Part shown: positions 11,500-25,000 of the stretch, piece by piece
Numbering within the stretch: position 1 is the stretch's first letter
Layout of the letters: the number at the start of each line of letters is the position of its first letter
Assembly (NCBI RefSeq): GCF_011386835.1
Contig: NC_088800.1
Location: 87,411,481 to 87,475,480, forward strand
Direction of reading: 5' to 3'
DNA from: Chrysemys picta bellii
Lineage: Eukaryota > Chordata > Testudines > Emydidae
Length of the DNA stretch: 64,000 nucleotides
Made by a program: the position numbers and the translations under genes
The notes under the pieces: generated by a model
What the model saw: the letters and a program-made list of their open reading frames with translations, nothing else
Told to the model about the DNA's origin: nothing
Database searches by the model: none

Positions 11500-11960
11500 C
11501 CTATTTTCATGGTAAGGAAAATGTAGGTAGCATTGAAGAAGGAACTGCTGCCTAGGTATCATGTGCATCTCATCATTTTAGTCTTAATGTTAAGGGATAG
11601 TAGGATTAGCCTCTTAGTGCGGAGTATCAGTGGGGATGTGTGACCATTAGGTGAAGCAATTAAATGATCATTCACAACATGCTCAGTTCTGAAAATTACG
11701 GTGACTTTATTTTTGCTCAATAATATAATGAGTTTTATTTTGAGTGATGCTGGATTTAATGGTTAAATCAATATGTGTGTTTAGTATTAGGCTTTATTTT
11801 AGCACTAAGTGACATGAGATAAGCAGACTTAGCGAGTGTTAATTGGTTTGCGCTTAGCATTTACGCTAATCAGAGTGTGCAGTGCTGCCGAGGGCTCTTC
11901 AGCACTAGTCAGTCTGTTTATCTAAACCAGGCACTGTTTACTTTATTGACTGGAGTGGAA
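11500..11960. other. Candidate conserved noncoding element, AT-rich
   Basis: AT-rich unique sequence with GCAATTAAATGATCATTC near 11656, TAATATAATGAG near 11721 and TGTTAATTGGTTTGCGCTTA near 11837. No repeat or coding signature was seen. Its style matches intronic enhancers, but nothing direct shows activity. Confidence 0.27.
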
Positions 11961-14430
11961 TCACTCTGGTTTCTCACACACTTGACTATTCTGCTGAGTT
12001 TGTGAGTTTACCACGAAGGCCTCTCTAATGCGATGCAGTACTGCACGCACTGCGCGCACGCCGGGGAAGGCAGCTAAACAAACCCAGCAGAATGCAAAGC
12101 ACAGCCAGTCGCTTGTTGTGACAAAGCCAAGACACAAAGATTTCAAATGTTGCGAGGAAACAGCATCTATTTTCCCTTCATCGCTGGCACTTTTGTCTGG
12201 CTACATTTCTGAGCGCACACGTACAGCAACGCAAGCCCATTTCACCTTGACTAGAATGAAGACAGAGCCTCCACCCGACCATTTATTGAACGGATCCAAC
12301 AGATTCTGTTGAGTTCTCTCCAGAGTCACAGCGCTCTGTTTTCATGAGCTGTGAATGGAGAATGGGGTTTATCGGATAAAATTAAAGAGACGGCTCTTTC
12401 GACTCCCTGCGAAGCACAGAACTGCAGTCGCTTCTGGGCCTTGGAGAGCGGTGCCATGATGGGGGCTGTCATCTCATCTGTTCCCTCGGCTGCCTCTCTT
12501 ACAGCTATGTCCCAGTGAGTGTGGGTCTGCTCTCCAGCATCTTTGCCTACATGGGAGCTGGGCTGGGAGAATTCTCCCTGTCCCATCGAGCGGACCAGAG
12601 GCGCTGGGCCCAAGCCAGCTCTGCTGTCAGACAATGGACACTCTTCAGTACATGCCTGTTTCTTTACAGCCACGGCAGCTGGGAGTCAGCATGGGGAATG
12701 CTGGGGATTGTCTGGAGCCGGCCTGCAGCTAAAGCAGGCGGCTGATGCAAGAGGCAAGGCTGAATGTGCTTTCCCGTTGAAGGTATTTCCTGTTAACCGG
12801 CCAGTGCTGGCCAGGGCTCTCCCCGTCACAGCAGCTTCCAGCGCAGACAGAGACCTTGCCCCGTGCAGAGCACCTGCACTTGAGAGTTGTGGATCACTTA
12901 AGGTCCCCGGCAACCTTCTGAGCATAGGGCCTCGTGCAGCCCCTCTGCCTGGGCCCCATTTCACAAGCCCCTCGTCTCTGTGTGGGCAGGAGGCTGGCTG
13001 TGAATTCCTATGGAACCAGTAGGGCTAGGCTGAAATATCCACCCCCGGGCAGAGCCACCGGAGAGCCCTCACTGGCTTGCCAGACGCTCCTCATCCACCT
13101 ACATGTTGCACAGGAACGGGGGACCCTAGCTTGGGAGCCTGTGCTGGAGGAATTTGGAAGCTGGGTTTTGCCATGACGGCCTTTGCTGGAGGAATCAGCA
13201 ACTTTTCCCTTTGGACTGTACACTCTCTCTGGCTCGTTTCTGCTTCCATGAGGTCCTGGAGAGAGACACTGACTTGGCCACCCCATCTCTCGTTGAGAGT
13301 GACCCCCTGAGCGTGAAGGGGAGGACAGGTGAGGGCAGGGATCAGTATGGACCCAGCAGGCCAAATGGTGTCAGTCAGACCCAGAGAGATCCCTGCTAGG
13401 CGCCACCTCTTGCTTCTCAGTTGGGATGGGTTCAGATCGTGGAGGAGGAGCCTTGTTGGGTCTCTCTAAGGCACAGGCTTCCAGGTGCTGCTGGGGTGCG
13501 TGAAACTGTGTCGTGGGCCAGAAACATCGTCCCGAAATGGTCACTGAGGAGCTTGCTGGGCTCACGCCCTGCCTCTGAGCAGAATGTCCTCGTGTGCTGC
13601 ATAACCCAGCCCAGCCAAGCAGCCCTGTTCCCAAGGGGGGGGGAGGGCTTGCTGGGGTCATAAACTGCTTGGAAACCAGATCGCTCTCTCTTGTTTTGTT
13701 CCCATCACTTTTTAAAGTCATTTTGGGCCATTTAAATGTTATCTAAACATTTGCTTCCCAGCTGAGCCCTTGAGCTCAGCCTCTCTAGCCCTGCTGGAAG
13801 CCTCTGGAAATAGAGCTGTCAGCATGTCCATTAGATAGCTCTAAGTACAGTCCGGTGGCACTGCTGAGATATGCCTCCTGAACACTGCACAGGGTCCTCG
13901 CTGGCTGCAAACCTGATTTTCACTCTACCTCAGAATCCCTTTTTCCTGGTAGCAGAGCGAGTTTTTATAGGCAGCAGTGACATGTACAGAACCTGCAGCA
14001 GTTGGTGCCCCAGCAAAGATACTTTTTAGAGGAAAGGTCAGAAGCGTCGGGGATCTTTTCATTCTCTTGGATACTTGGAGCAGCACTGAGAGGTGGAACC
14101 AGATGAAACCTCTTATTTTTCTAGTGTGAGCTCACTGATTCCCTCCAAACATTATTTAACTTTTCTGCCACGTCCCTCTAGTGTCTGTCACCAGGGAGTG
14201 CCAGTGGGCTCCCGTGCACAGCCATGGGCAGCAGTCGCAGGAGGACGGGGAAGGCCCGGGCCCACTGTTATCTGGGGCTGCAGAAGCATTTTGACAGTTT
14301 TCAAGATGGACATTAAATCACTTGTGCGAGGGAAAGTGAAGTGCACGTCACTCAGGCTGTGCGAGAGGAAGCTGAGTTGTACCAATTGCACTGACTGTGT
14401 GATCCAAGTCAGAATGAGAATCATAAATCT
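11961..14430. other. Gene-free intronic stretch
   Basis: Mostly GC-richer unique sequence. Overlapping open frames of up to 167 codons lie on both strands at 12326-13022 with no conserved domain wording or codon periodicity that I can see. No repeats were recognised. Confidence 0.4.
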
Positions 14431-14960
14431 TGATTATTCTCTGTCTCAGCTGATTTGAACCAAACGCCTTGGACAGGGATATAGTTCACATCTCGCTGAA
14501 AACTGCAAAAAAACTGATTAAGTGTACAAACTGATATAAATAGCACTCTGTCTACGTTAATGCTCAAACTGTCACTGCTCAGGCAGAGAGGTTACTGTGA
14601 GTACAGAGCTTTCTGGCCTGATACAAAGCAGCTTGCTGGATCTTTTCGGAGGTTGTTTTCTCCCTGGTTCCATTTATTTTGGTACTTTGTTCCCGTAATG
14701 TTAGCTGTTATTATGATGCAGTCAATTACAGACGGCATCTCTGATTCTGATTGCGCCTCGGTTACAATTAAGCATCCTATAGAAAAATGGAAATGCTGGG
14801 CTATTAGCATAAAGTAATAATAAGGTAAACCATTCAATTATGGAGGAAAAACAACATTTTGAATAATAAGAATATTGTACGCCTAAAAGACATTCAGATG
14901 TTGGCCTATTACCATTTTTGCATACATAATGAATGAACTTAAACCCCAAAATAATCAGCA
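14430..14960. other. Candidate conserved noncoding element, AT-rich
   Basis: AT-rich stretch with several TTATT, ATAATAAT and CAATTA-type motifs (for example TACAATTAAGCATCC near 14763). It has no repeat signature and no protein-like frame. Confidence 0.25.
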
Positions 14961-15723
14961 CAAGCAAATAATAACTAGCGATGCCCTTTGCAACAGCCCG
15001 GCTGGCTTTGCTTTCTCGCGGGTCACAAGCACGGACTTGCCAGACCGAGCAGTTTTGCCGAAAGCTGAACAAAGCCAGCTGAGCTCCCTGCTGCAGCCAG
15101 AGCACGAAGTGGCCATTTTGCTGCACGGCTGTCACCGGAGTGGTTTTTTCAGGATTGGAAAGGGAGGCTTCCCAGCTGAGCCCTGCACAGTGGATTGTCT
15201 ATCCCTTCCCTTCCCGTTCCACTGACAGCACCAGGGGGACTCCTGGGCAGAAGGCAAAGAGTCTCACCTCGTGGGTGACTCAGGAATGCTCATGTTGGCC
15301 CAATACATCCCTGGTGCAAAGTGACCGACGTCCCTGGTTACATCACGGATCGATTGGGTGTCTAGACAGGACGGATGGCAAGTAGGGTACTGAACCCACT
15401 GCTATGTGGATGTGGCGTGGGGGGGAGGCGGTTGTGCACATGGGTGTGACTTTAGAAGAGGCAGTTTATGAAGTGTACGGAGGGGAGAAGTCTCACTGCT
15501 GTCATGGGAAGCTAGAGCGAACAGACAGGTCTTACAATGCTTCCTACAGCTGCTCATACCCTGGACTGGTCTCCACAGCTTAGCTCGGGCCTGTCAGCGC
15601 TGTGCGACATGCCTTGTAGGGCCCAGTGTCAGGTGGATGGGAGTGCAGGAGATACTCCTCCCACGTACATCCTAGGGACGGGGCGTGCTGAGGACAGGAG
15701 GCATGGGAGTGAGTCAGGGATAC
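14961..15723. other. Gene-free intronic stretch
   Basis: Mixed-composition unique sequence. CAGCACCAGGGGGAC at 15227-15241 resembles a CTCF core. Nothing else was recognised. Confidence 0.35.
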
Positions 15724-16034
15724 CTCTCAGCCAGGGCCGGCTCTAGGATTTTTGCTGCCCCAGGCAAAAACAATGTTGGCTACCCCCACCCCCCTGTTTT
15801 TTTCTTACCCCACCCCCGGCCCCGTCTCAACTCCGCCCCTTCCCCAAATTCCCAGCCCTGCCTCCTCCCACCAGGCTCTCAAGCCTAGGAGGGAGGGAGG
15901 GAGAGGGAGAAGCAGCGCGGCCGGGGCACATTTTTAGGGGCGGCATGACCCGTGCCAGAATGCCGCCCCTAAAAATGTGCCGCCCCAAGCACCTGCTTGT
16001 TTTGCTGATGCCTAGAGCCGGCCCTGCTCTCAGC
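15724..16034. mobile_element. hAT-like MITE with perfect 8-bp target duplication and internal hairpin
   Basis: The element spans 15732-16026 with ends CAGGGCCGGCTCTAGG and CCTAGAGCCGGCCCTG. The flanks CTCTCAGC at 15724-15731 and 16027-16034 are identical. Inside, 15925-15945 and 15961-15981 are perfect 21-bp inverted arms around a 15-base loop. The interior between the left end and the hairpin is a C-rich stretch. Confidence 0.9.
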
Positions 16035-16539
16035 GCAGCCGTCTGCCTATGGCTGAGCCAGGCACTGAATGGAGAGTCGGAGGCAGTACCTGGTATTGCC
16101 TGTGCAGGTACATGAAGGGACGCGGCCACGCCCCGGTTTAATGTCGATTGCTAGCAGTAGAGGCAGACACACACAAGCTCTCTGATCGCAGTGCCAGCCA
16201 AGCAATGCCCAGCACTGCTCCAACCGTGGGGTTCCCAGTGTGCGCTAGCTCTTGGTGCATGGCAAGAACCAGGCTTTCCAGGGCATGACGTCTCTGCAGT
16301 TATGCTCTGGGGCTGTCTTCCTTTCCACTTCACCTGCGGCTTCAGCCCTGCTCCCACTGTCCCTTCCAAAATTAGGATCCAAATGAATGTTCAGTTTGAA
16401 GAGCGAGGGGATATTGTGGGGCTACCTAACGGCCTCCATGAAAGCCAGAAACTCTGACTGGCAGCACTAACTGGCCCTCACGCCCCCCCCTGCCCCCCCG
16501 GAGTTCAGTACTTGTAAAGCAGGGTCTCTCTCCGTTCAG
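16035..16539. other. Gene-free intronic stretch
   Basis: Unique sequence with a short C-run tract at 16482-16499. No coding or repeat signature was seen. Confidence 0.4.
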
Positions 16540-17110
16540 CGTGGCTCCTCATCATAATTAGAGCTCGGTGCTGGGCTGTGTGCAATCATTTCTGTTACTC
16601 AGCCTCTTCTGCAGACATTACTCCTCTGGCCGCCCTTCCATAATAGTTCCAATCCTTTTAGTTGTTGATGGCTCTCCTATTACTCATGATGCTGCGTTAG
16701 GATAACATCCAAATACATCTGAACAGTGGAATTTATTTACTGTTTTTCTCCTAAAAGCTTTTAGCATGATACAGCCAGGGTGGCTTCATTTAGAGAGCCA
16801 TTATTTGCAGATCTTTTTTGCTGGGAGTAAATTTCCCAGAAGATGAAACTGAACTCCTCGCAATGTAGAGCCACATTATTACATTTTTAACACTCCATTT
16901 TCACGATCCTCCTCCTCGGGAATGGCCCCTCCTGCAGGGAGCAGGAATAACCTAAATTGCACAACTGAGCCAAGTCGATGGTTTGAGTGGTTTGGACCGG
17001 GCATCCCTCTTCTTCAGCCGGATCATTTTACACAATAACCTGTTTTTTCCAGGTACCTGCAATACTAATAGTGAATATTAATCTTGACGCTTCTGCAGAT
17101 GTTACTGAGC
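16540..17110. other. Candidate conserved noncoding element, AT-rich
   Basis: AT-rich unique sequence with CATCATAATTAGAGC near 16550, TGTGCAATCATTTC near 16579 and GTGGAATTTATTTACTG near 16726. No repeat is visible. The status as a regulatory element is inference from composition and motif style only. Confidence 0.27.
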
Positions 17111-20054
17111 CATCAGTGAGGCAGATACGCCTGTGGCAGAGAATGCCGCTGCCTTAGACAGGAGTGCCGAGCTAGCTTAGTGCACGTCAAGGCGCAATTG
17201 TTCTTGTCTCTCACAAGGCAATAGATGGCGCTGCGCGGCGCTAGCCAGGTTTTAGTGTCACAGGTTTGAGGCGATGGAGCCTCCAGAGTCAGGCAGTTCT
17301 TCCCAGCACGGGACCGCTGGAATCTGTAAAACACCCAGCAGGGTCCCATATTTGCTTACGTAAGGACCGAGGAGCCTAATTTTCGCCTGCCTGGTTTGCA
17401 CGTTCTGGCCAATGTATATGAAGGTTTGACAGGGACACGGGGCTTGGAATGTGGGCGTTCACACGCTGGATTTCCTGGGCTCCAGGCCGCTGGCACAGAC
17501 ACACCTTTGACTGCAGCCTGAGGTTAAAGGTTCCCACCCAGAGGACTGCCTGAGAGCATAAAGCAGCCCAACGATGTGTGTATACAGCTGCTTAGCTGCT
17601 ATTACCACGATGGCTATGAACACAAAAGACCAAAGGAAAGAGAAGAACATGCGAAAGCTCCATGCCGAAAGGCATAAGTGCTGGGGGGGTGGGGAGGAAG
17701 GGGGGAGTTTACAAAGCTTCTTACAGTTTTAACAAAAAAAAGAAAACCGGCTTTAAAAACTCTTAACCCTGTGAGCACAAATGTTCCCTTCTCCCTCTTG
17801 TCCTGGCTGCTACAGACTCCAGGGCAGCAGGCTGACTGCTCATGTCCTTCCCTCGCTGATTGCAGCTCCTTGGCACCTGGACATGCTCCTATCCCCTGGG
17901 TTTGCAGATATGTCAGTGGTGTCTGGGATTTCCCAGCCAGATGCACACTGCAAATACTCCAAGGGGAGGCCCACGCGCGCACACGGGGAATCTCCCTCCA
18001 GAGGCGTTTCTGGAGAATGATTACAAGCCAATTCATTAAGGAATATTGTACCGTTTGGGCTAAGGGAACGCTAGATGGAAGTAGATTTCAGAGCCAATTT
18101 AGGGTGAGTAACTGGCTGTAGTACATGCTAGATTAGGATTCATTTCTAAGACTGATGCTTTAAGTTGGAAATTCACAGGGCATTTTTCCCCCACTTACAG
18201 GTTTTCATTCCAGCACCGAGGCAAAAGTGTATGTATTCATTTTTCAATGTAGACACATTAAAGGCACCATTCCCATGTTCTTGGTGCCTGGAGAATCACA
18301 TATGGTTCTCGCCAACCATTTATCCGCAAAGATGTAGCTCCAACATGGTATGCACAGAACCGGCCCATGGACTGACCGACACATTCCACAGAAAGCCCAT
18401 CTCCCTCCATTGCCCAGCACTGGGGGCAGCAGGCAGAAGTGGCACAAACCAGGCAAGACGACCCGCTTCTTGCAGACCCTGACTGGGTCTCTGTTCCGTC
18501 CCATCTGGAGACCCCGCTGACTGTCTCTTGAACCAGCCTCCCTGTCGGTGTGATCAAGACGTCTGTCTTCTGCACAGTGGCCCCAGGAGACCAGCTGCCA
18601 GGTGCTCTGGGGACTGGGCTCCCTTTCCCAGCAGTAAATCCAATTGACGCTGACCCTCCCCCTCTATCCTGAGGGAACAGTTTTCAGACGCTGTGTTTTT
18701 CCTCTTGAAATACAATACAGTGACTCCTTTACACGCATCGCTCCTGTTACTGGCTCGTGTGAGCGGCTCCGTTTGTAGAGAACAGCCCGTATCTTAGTGC
18801 TTTCCTCACAGCAGCCTCTCTGCCTTGCCTCCTTGCTTTTCTATCTGACACTTTCTCAAAGAGTCTCGTAGCCTTTCCGCTTTCCATTTTCTGTACTCCA
18901 GTGAGCTCCTTTCCCCCAAGGAGTTCACAGCTAGCTTTGCTAACCCATGCAAATTGCTACACGACGCTCCTGCCACACTGTCTTCCTGGCTGCCCGCCTT
19001 GTCCCTTCTCCAGTCCCAGATTGGCCGGGGTGATCAGGGCAGTGCAAACGACCACAAGTGTGGAGGGCTGGGATGACTGTGCCTGGGCTTGTGAGAGAGA
19101 AAGACCACAAGTCACAAGGGTGAAATCTGGATTTCTTGGCGGGTTGGGCTTTAGGGGCAGTTTTGCAGAACAATGACAAGTTTCTCTCCCCTGACCCCAC
19201 CATCCCTAGGAGCTGGAGCCAAGTCCCTGCGTGTAAACGGATGCTCAGCGTAGTGTTCTCAGCACCTTTAGTGGACTCAGGACCGCTCAATGAACCGCAG
19301 CCACACCTGTGCCCATCTGTGGCCCTGTGTCTGCCCTGTGCTAATGACCCCCTGCAGGGAGCCAATTGTGATTGCTCAGGACTGCCATTTCACGGCTCCC
19401 TGATGCTGCTGCAGGACTCTCGCGATGTCCCACGAAGACATTGGAGGTTTCCTTCAAACGCCGCCTCCCATCTGCTCCCCAGAGCTGCTCCCCTCCAGCT
19501 CCCATGGCTGGTCTTAGGCTCCTTTGCAATCCCAGCCGGGATGCATAGGGGAGGTCGCTGCCCAGCTGCACTGAAGAGCAGAGGGATTGGGGCTGCTAGA
19601 GCCCCTCCCAGGCTCTGCATTCAACCCAGGCAGGGGTCCACAGTGCTATTCACCCCTCCTATGGGTCCATCTCTGAATTCAGCCACCTGCCCTTCCTCCC
19701 TGATTTGCTGTTTCTTCTCATCCTCCTGCCCCGACATAGGATGGCTGGGTTGTGTCCCTGCTCCCACGGCTGCCCTGCCAGGCCATTCACATGCATGGCA
19801 CAGAAGTCACCCCCATTGGTTCCTGATGCACCCAGCAGGAGAAACCTGGTGGAGGTGCCTGGCATCTTCCCACTCTGGCAACTCGGCTCCCGGCACGCCT
19901 TAACCTGCCAGCTGTGGCCCAGGCCTGCTCTGACACATGCTGTCAGGGTGGTCCCCAGGGCAGGCCAGGGGATCCCTGCATCTTCCCAGGGATGCTGATT
20001 GGAGATCACAGCTTATGCTAACATCTCCCCCACCCACCGATACCGCTCTGCAAT
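17111..20054. other. Gene-free intronic stretch
   Basis: Unique sequence, GC-richer towards 19-20 kb. A 255-codon open frame at 19136-19903 is Ser/Pro/Cys/His-rich, has frames open opposite it, and matches no family I know. It is treated as chance. Confidence 0.4.
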
Positions 20055-20278
20055 GGACGTATTGCATTCTTACCTTCCCCCTATTGCAATAATGTTACTG
20101 TGTTCTCTCATATTTAGCTTGTGATCCACTATGACCTTCGAGTCCCTTTCTGCAGTTCTCCTTCCTAGGCCGTCATTTCCCATTTGTACGTGCAACTGAT
20201 TGTTCCTTCCTAAGTGGAAAACTTTGCATTTGTCCTTATTGAATTTCATCCTGTTTTTTTCAGACCATTTCTTCATGC
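20055..20278 (-). mobile_element. CR1 LINE fragment (reverse-transcriptase, post-catalytic region)
   Basis: The minus strand encodes WSEKNRMKFNKDKCKVFHLG followed by NNQL and VDHKLNM, in the order seen in the CR1 ORF2 segment after the FADD box. The fragment is truncated on both sides and carries no catalytic motif. Confidence 0.85.
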
Positions 20279-21920
20279 TAACTCCTGACCCTCATCCTAG
20301 CCCTCCTCACTCACCGAACTGGGCTCTTCCCCCAGACACAGCTGTCCAGCCCATCTGCACTGCTCCTGCAGGGCTGAGAAAAGAATAAAGAGACATGAAT
20401 GAACTGATGCTCACAGTGGAGTCAGAGCATCTGACATTGGAGTTTCAAAATGATCTCGCTTCCCTGCAATGACATGACAGACTGCATGTCCCACGGCTGT
20501 ACAGGGAGCCCTGTTAACGTCCCAGGGGCTCCTCTCCAGGAGGGAAGCCTGGACCCCTCTGTAATGAAACCACGATTGAGAAGGTGCAGAGCACTGGCCA
20601 GCACCTGATGGGCAGCACCGTGCGTCTTGTTGGACATTCTCAATAGAAACCTGCAGAAATAATCTCTGCTCCCTTCAGCGGCAGCCACTGTGCCTAGAAC
20701 ACACTGTCTAGGCCCCACGTCAGTGAATGGTTTTGTGCTGGCTGCATTACATGTATTAGACTGAATTAAGATACTCGCCATAAACAGCATCAGGGCAATA
20801 AGGATTCACCTCCGTGAGCATGACCGTGAAGGTGGGATGTGGACAAAAGGGGCAATGCTTGTTACTGAGGTTGGCAAGCTGCGTCTCTGAGCATCCAGCC
20901 CTCCCACCTCAGCCCCTAACTACTGACAAACAACAAATACAAAATAAAAACTGGGCAGCCCAAGCCAAACACATGCCTGGCATAAACGGAGTTACACCAA
21001 ACATGCCTTAAATGTCCATGTCTCACAGAGCCAAGGTTCCTTCGCATACAGGTATGGAAGGTGCTCAACAAAAGGTGAGTAAAACTCTGACAGTCACGTT
21101 CCCTGTGGGCACCAGAAAAAACTACAGGGTATGTGAGTGCCAATATGCCAACCACTCCCCACTGTGCTAAGAGCGGTGTTATTTTTGAGGTAAATGCTGC
21201 ACAGGGCCAGGTGATGCGCGGAATTGGCATTCTCCAGCTGACAGTCAGGATGCCGTGGAAGGAGCCAGAGATTTCGCGCACAATCCGTTAGGGAGGCAAT
21301 GGAACCGTGGCAGTGCTGTGTGGCTTGGGATTTTCCGAGTGTGCTTTGAACTGTATGGCCATGTGGGCGGAGGGATTTCAGGGCAGTGCGATAAGCCTTT
21401 CCTGGGGGGATCCTCTCGAGGAGCGAGCAGAAGGGAGTAAGATTCACGTTCAGATTGGCCTTTCCGATTGCATTGTACTAGCCACACCATCCTATGCAAC
21501 AGTGGGTCTTCGGGGAGGGCACTAATATAATAGCTCTGCAGACCAGCCTGAACAGCGAGGGTTATTTTTAATTGCAACTGACTGGTTTTAACCTTGTGAT
21601 GTCTGTTCACAAAGCACTGCGGGATTAATATGGGCTCCATTGCTACGTCTGCTAAAAGGCCTTAATGGATCAGCTTAATTTTTTGCTCCATGATTATAGC
21701 ATTCTTACCCACCTATCATGCGTGAGCCAGATGGTCCCAGTGAAATCACAGTATATTTATATATCTCACTGATACTCAGCCAGCTGCCCCTTGAATCTAC
21801 TCCGTGCTGGCAGGAAGGGGGACCAACCCCACCCATCGTCCCTGACCCGGGTATTTCACCCACACCCTAAGAACGCTTCCGAGGGCAGCACAAATGTTTG
21901 TCTACATTAGATTAATGGAG
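20279..21920. other. Gene-free intronic stretch
   Basis: Unique sequence. The part at 21540-21740 is AT-rich, with GGTTATTTTTAATTGCAACT and CAGCTTAATTTTTTGC, and may be a small conserved noncoding element. No genes were seen. Confidence 0.35.
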
Positions 21921-22094
21921 AGATCCTGTCTCCTAGAACTGACCTTGAAAGATCATCAAGTCCAGCTCTCTGCCTTCAGTAGCAGGACCAAGTACTGATT
22001 TTGCCCCAGATCCCTAAATGGCCCCCTCAAGGATTGAATTCACAACCCTGGGTTTAGCAGGCCACTGCTCAAACCACTGAGCTATCACTTCTCC
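21921..22094 (-). mobile_element. tRNA-derived SINE, minus strand
   Basis: Reverse complement of the head-and-tail structure of the SINE at 2901. The B box region (GGATTGAATTCACAACCC) is at about 22032 and the A box (CACTGAGCTATC) near 22075. The tail belongs to a variant with TGACCTTGAAAGATCATCAA. It is a full-length or near full-length copy. Confidence 0.85.
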
Positions 22095-25000
22095 ATCTAC
22101 TTCACAACAGGCTGGGAATTGAAAACTAGGCCATGTTGACGTCTCATACGGCTGAGTCCAGAGGACTGCTGTGCCGTCTTCCAAGGTCAGAGCAAGCTCC
22201 CCTCGTCTGGCTGGACCCAGAGACTGCCCAGTCTGCAATGGGTTTGTTTTATTGGCCACGAGAATCATTAGGAAGGTTTGGACACCAAAGAGATCCTAAC
22301 AACGCCTACAGAATCCGACTTCCTTACAGATGCAGCAGCTGATTCTCGGGCCTCAATCCGTCCCTGACTCATGCCCCCCCAAACCTCCCTGCTCCTGAGT
22401 CTCAGGCCTCAGTCAGTCGGGAGTGGGGGCGGGGGGTTGGTGGGTGCATGAGTCAGGGATTCTGTAGCTTCACAGAAAGTAAACTCTGGCATGGCTCGTT
22501 ATCCCAGCTCTCAGGCAGTGCTGGAGCCTGGTGGATGATGTAGGCTGGGCACCATTAAGGCTGTAAAGGGTATGTCATAGGACAGCCCCGCCTGGAGAGC
22601 CCTCCTGCTGCAGACCATGGCATGACAGGGGCGCCTGCCTCGGTTTCCCTCCTGCAGTCTCTCCAGAAATAAACCAAAGCATCTTCCAAGTATAAATATG
22701 GCCCTTGTGGGGTTCATTGAGGACAAAAGTTCCATGCCCATAAATTATAACAAAACAAGACCCAACACCAGAGGCCAAAATCCACCCAGTATAGTCCAAA
22801 AGTACCCTCATCATACAGCCCCCCGGCATCCATTACCATGCCCTGGTCCTTGTACCAGGGCACCACCCCTGCCCTTTCAAATGGTTCGCCTTCCTGTTCT
22901 TCCCAGCAGGAACACCCACAGCCTTGCTGCTAGGAGCATCTTTGCCGGGGAGCACCTCTCATGTCCCCGGGCCCTCTTGGTCCAGCTCACCGGCCCTGGA
23001 GAAGTCCCTCTGCTTGTCCCCTGCCTGCAGCCCTCTCCAGCTTAGAGCCAGCAGCACCAGTTCTGGCTTGGGGATGCCAGCCAGCTTCTCCCAGGAACCA
23101 CCTTCTGCTTCCTTCTGGGACAATCCAACAGCCCCCAGGTCTCTGGCAGCTCTCACCTGCCTTCCTCACCAAACCAGTCAGCTCTGACCCCCTGTCACTG
23201 GGTCTCACCCTCAGCTTTTAGAGCCCCTAGGTGCTGCCCTGCCCTCTTAATTGGCCATTTGTGCTCCGGCACAGGGGAGCTGGACCTACGTCACTTACTG
23301 GGGCCAGCCATGCTGTGACAGGGTACACCATGAAAACCCTTTGCTTCAGGACCATGGGAGATAGTGATCTGTCCTGAGAATACCACACCAAGATCCACAC
23401 TAGCCTCTGCAGGATTCCTACACAAACTCAGGCTTGTGCGTCACCCAAATTCCTGCCACTGAAATATTCTCGACTACTTGGGCTGTGACTAACCGGGGTG
23501 ATAAGCTCCCTGGAGCAGGAGCAGTGTCTCCTTGTGTTTGTACATTGCTGGGCTCATTCAGCCTCTTCTGGCTTACACGTGTGTATATCTGGAATTACTC
23601 CACTGTGGTCAACAGCGACCCCAGTGTATGTGAGAGGAGAATCAGGCCACAGAATTGTAAACCCTTGCGAAACTGAGACTGGGTCTTGGAACACATTCCG
23701 ATGAAGAAATCTCCTGGAACAGCTGGGGAAGAGACATTCACATCACGGTTTGTAGGTTCGGCAGGTGCTGGGAAAGGAATGTCACTCTGAGGAGACGTTG
23801 TATAGCCCACGAAAGCAACTCCAGCCTTTCCCGTCCTCATGTTTGTAAAGCTCATTCACAGCACGCAGCCGGCTATGCAGCTGCTCGGCGTCATTCGTTC
23901 TTCGGCCGAAGCATTACAGCCACCACACTGGTCACCGGGGTTGAAATGAAGAGATGGCTCCCGTAGGAGGGTGGCTGCTTAGTGCTGTGATTACTCTCCT
24001 CACATGCTCCACTGTCACATGGGGAGCGGGGTGAACTGGGCCGAGTGGTCAGTCAGGGGCAGCCTCCTGAGTCCGGGGAAGCACCCTTCGGTTGGTGCCA
24101 GTAGCCTGCGTTGTCTGCCGCGTCTCAGCACTACATGTTTTCGTATTGTGGTGCCGTGTACATCGCAGCGGGAGTTATGCTGTCCCTCAGGCATCGGAAC
24201 GGCCTTACGCCTCGTCCTGCTCAGAGGCACTGAGATTAAGTTTGGAAGAGACTTTTCTCTTATGCCCTGTGACAAAGCGCAGATGTCCCCCTGGGCCGTC
24301 TAGATCCTGCCTGCTGCATCCATGGGCTGGTCCCAAGAGATCATGTTACACATCCCCCAAACCCTCACCATCCTGCATGGGATACCCGCTGAGCAACAAA
24401 CGTGGCATGTTGCAAGTGGCAATAAAGACCTTTGACTTCCCTGGCATGGTGCAGGCACTCTGCGGAGTTGGGAGAGCTTTGCAGGGTCCTGCCGGCCTGT
24501 GGTAAAGATCCTGCTGGAGACAAATCCACTACCAGGGACAACAGGAGGCCGAATCAGAAAGTAAAGTGGCATCCATGTTGTGGTGCTAACAGGAAACTAA
24601 CAGGAGCAATAAGGGCGAGTCATGGAAAGAACCAAGTAACTACAGGTATTTGTAGTGGTGCCCCAACGGCAGAGCCCTTCCCTTGGGACCCCCACCCCCC
24701 CAGGCAGTGGCTGTTCAGACCCAGAGCAGCCATAACAGAGCATTAATAACACAGGGAGAGTTGCACATTCTCTGCCCCATTTTATCACATCACCCCCTTG
24801 CTGCAAAGCCTAGTGAGCGCTCACAGGGGAGACGCCAGAGCCCAACTGAAGGCGGGCGGGGAGATCCTATCCTGTCCTTGTGAGATAAGGTTACCACCTT
24901 CGAAATGCAAAAAACCCAGTACCCTCCCCCACAAGGCAAGCCTGCCGCAACCCCAACCCCCAACCACAAGGCAACTCCGCATCCCCCCTTCAACAGCGAC

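Noticed and set aside
19136..19903. 255-codon + strand frame
   Set aside because: No domain wording, biased to Ser/Pro/Cys, with overlapping minus-strand frames and no splice context. Length is near what GC-rich noncoding DNA gives by chance.
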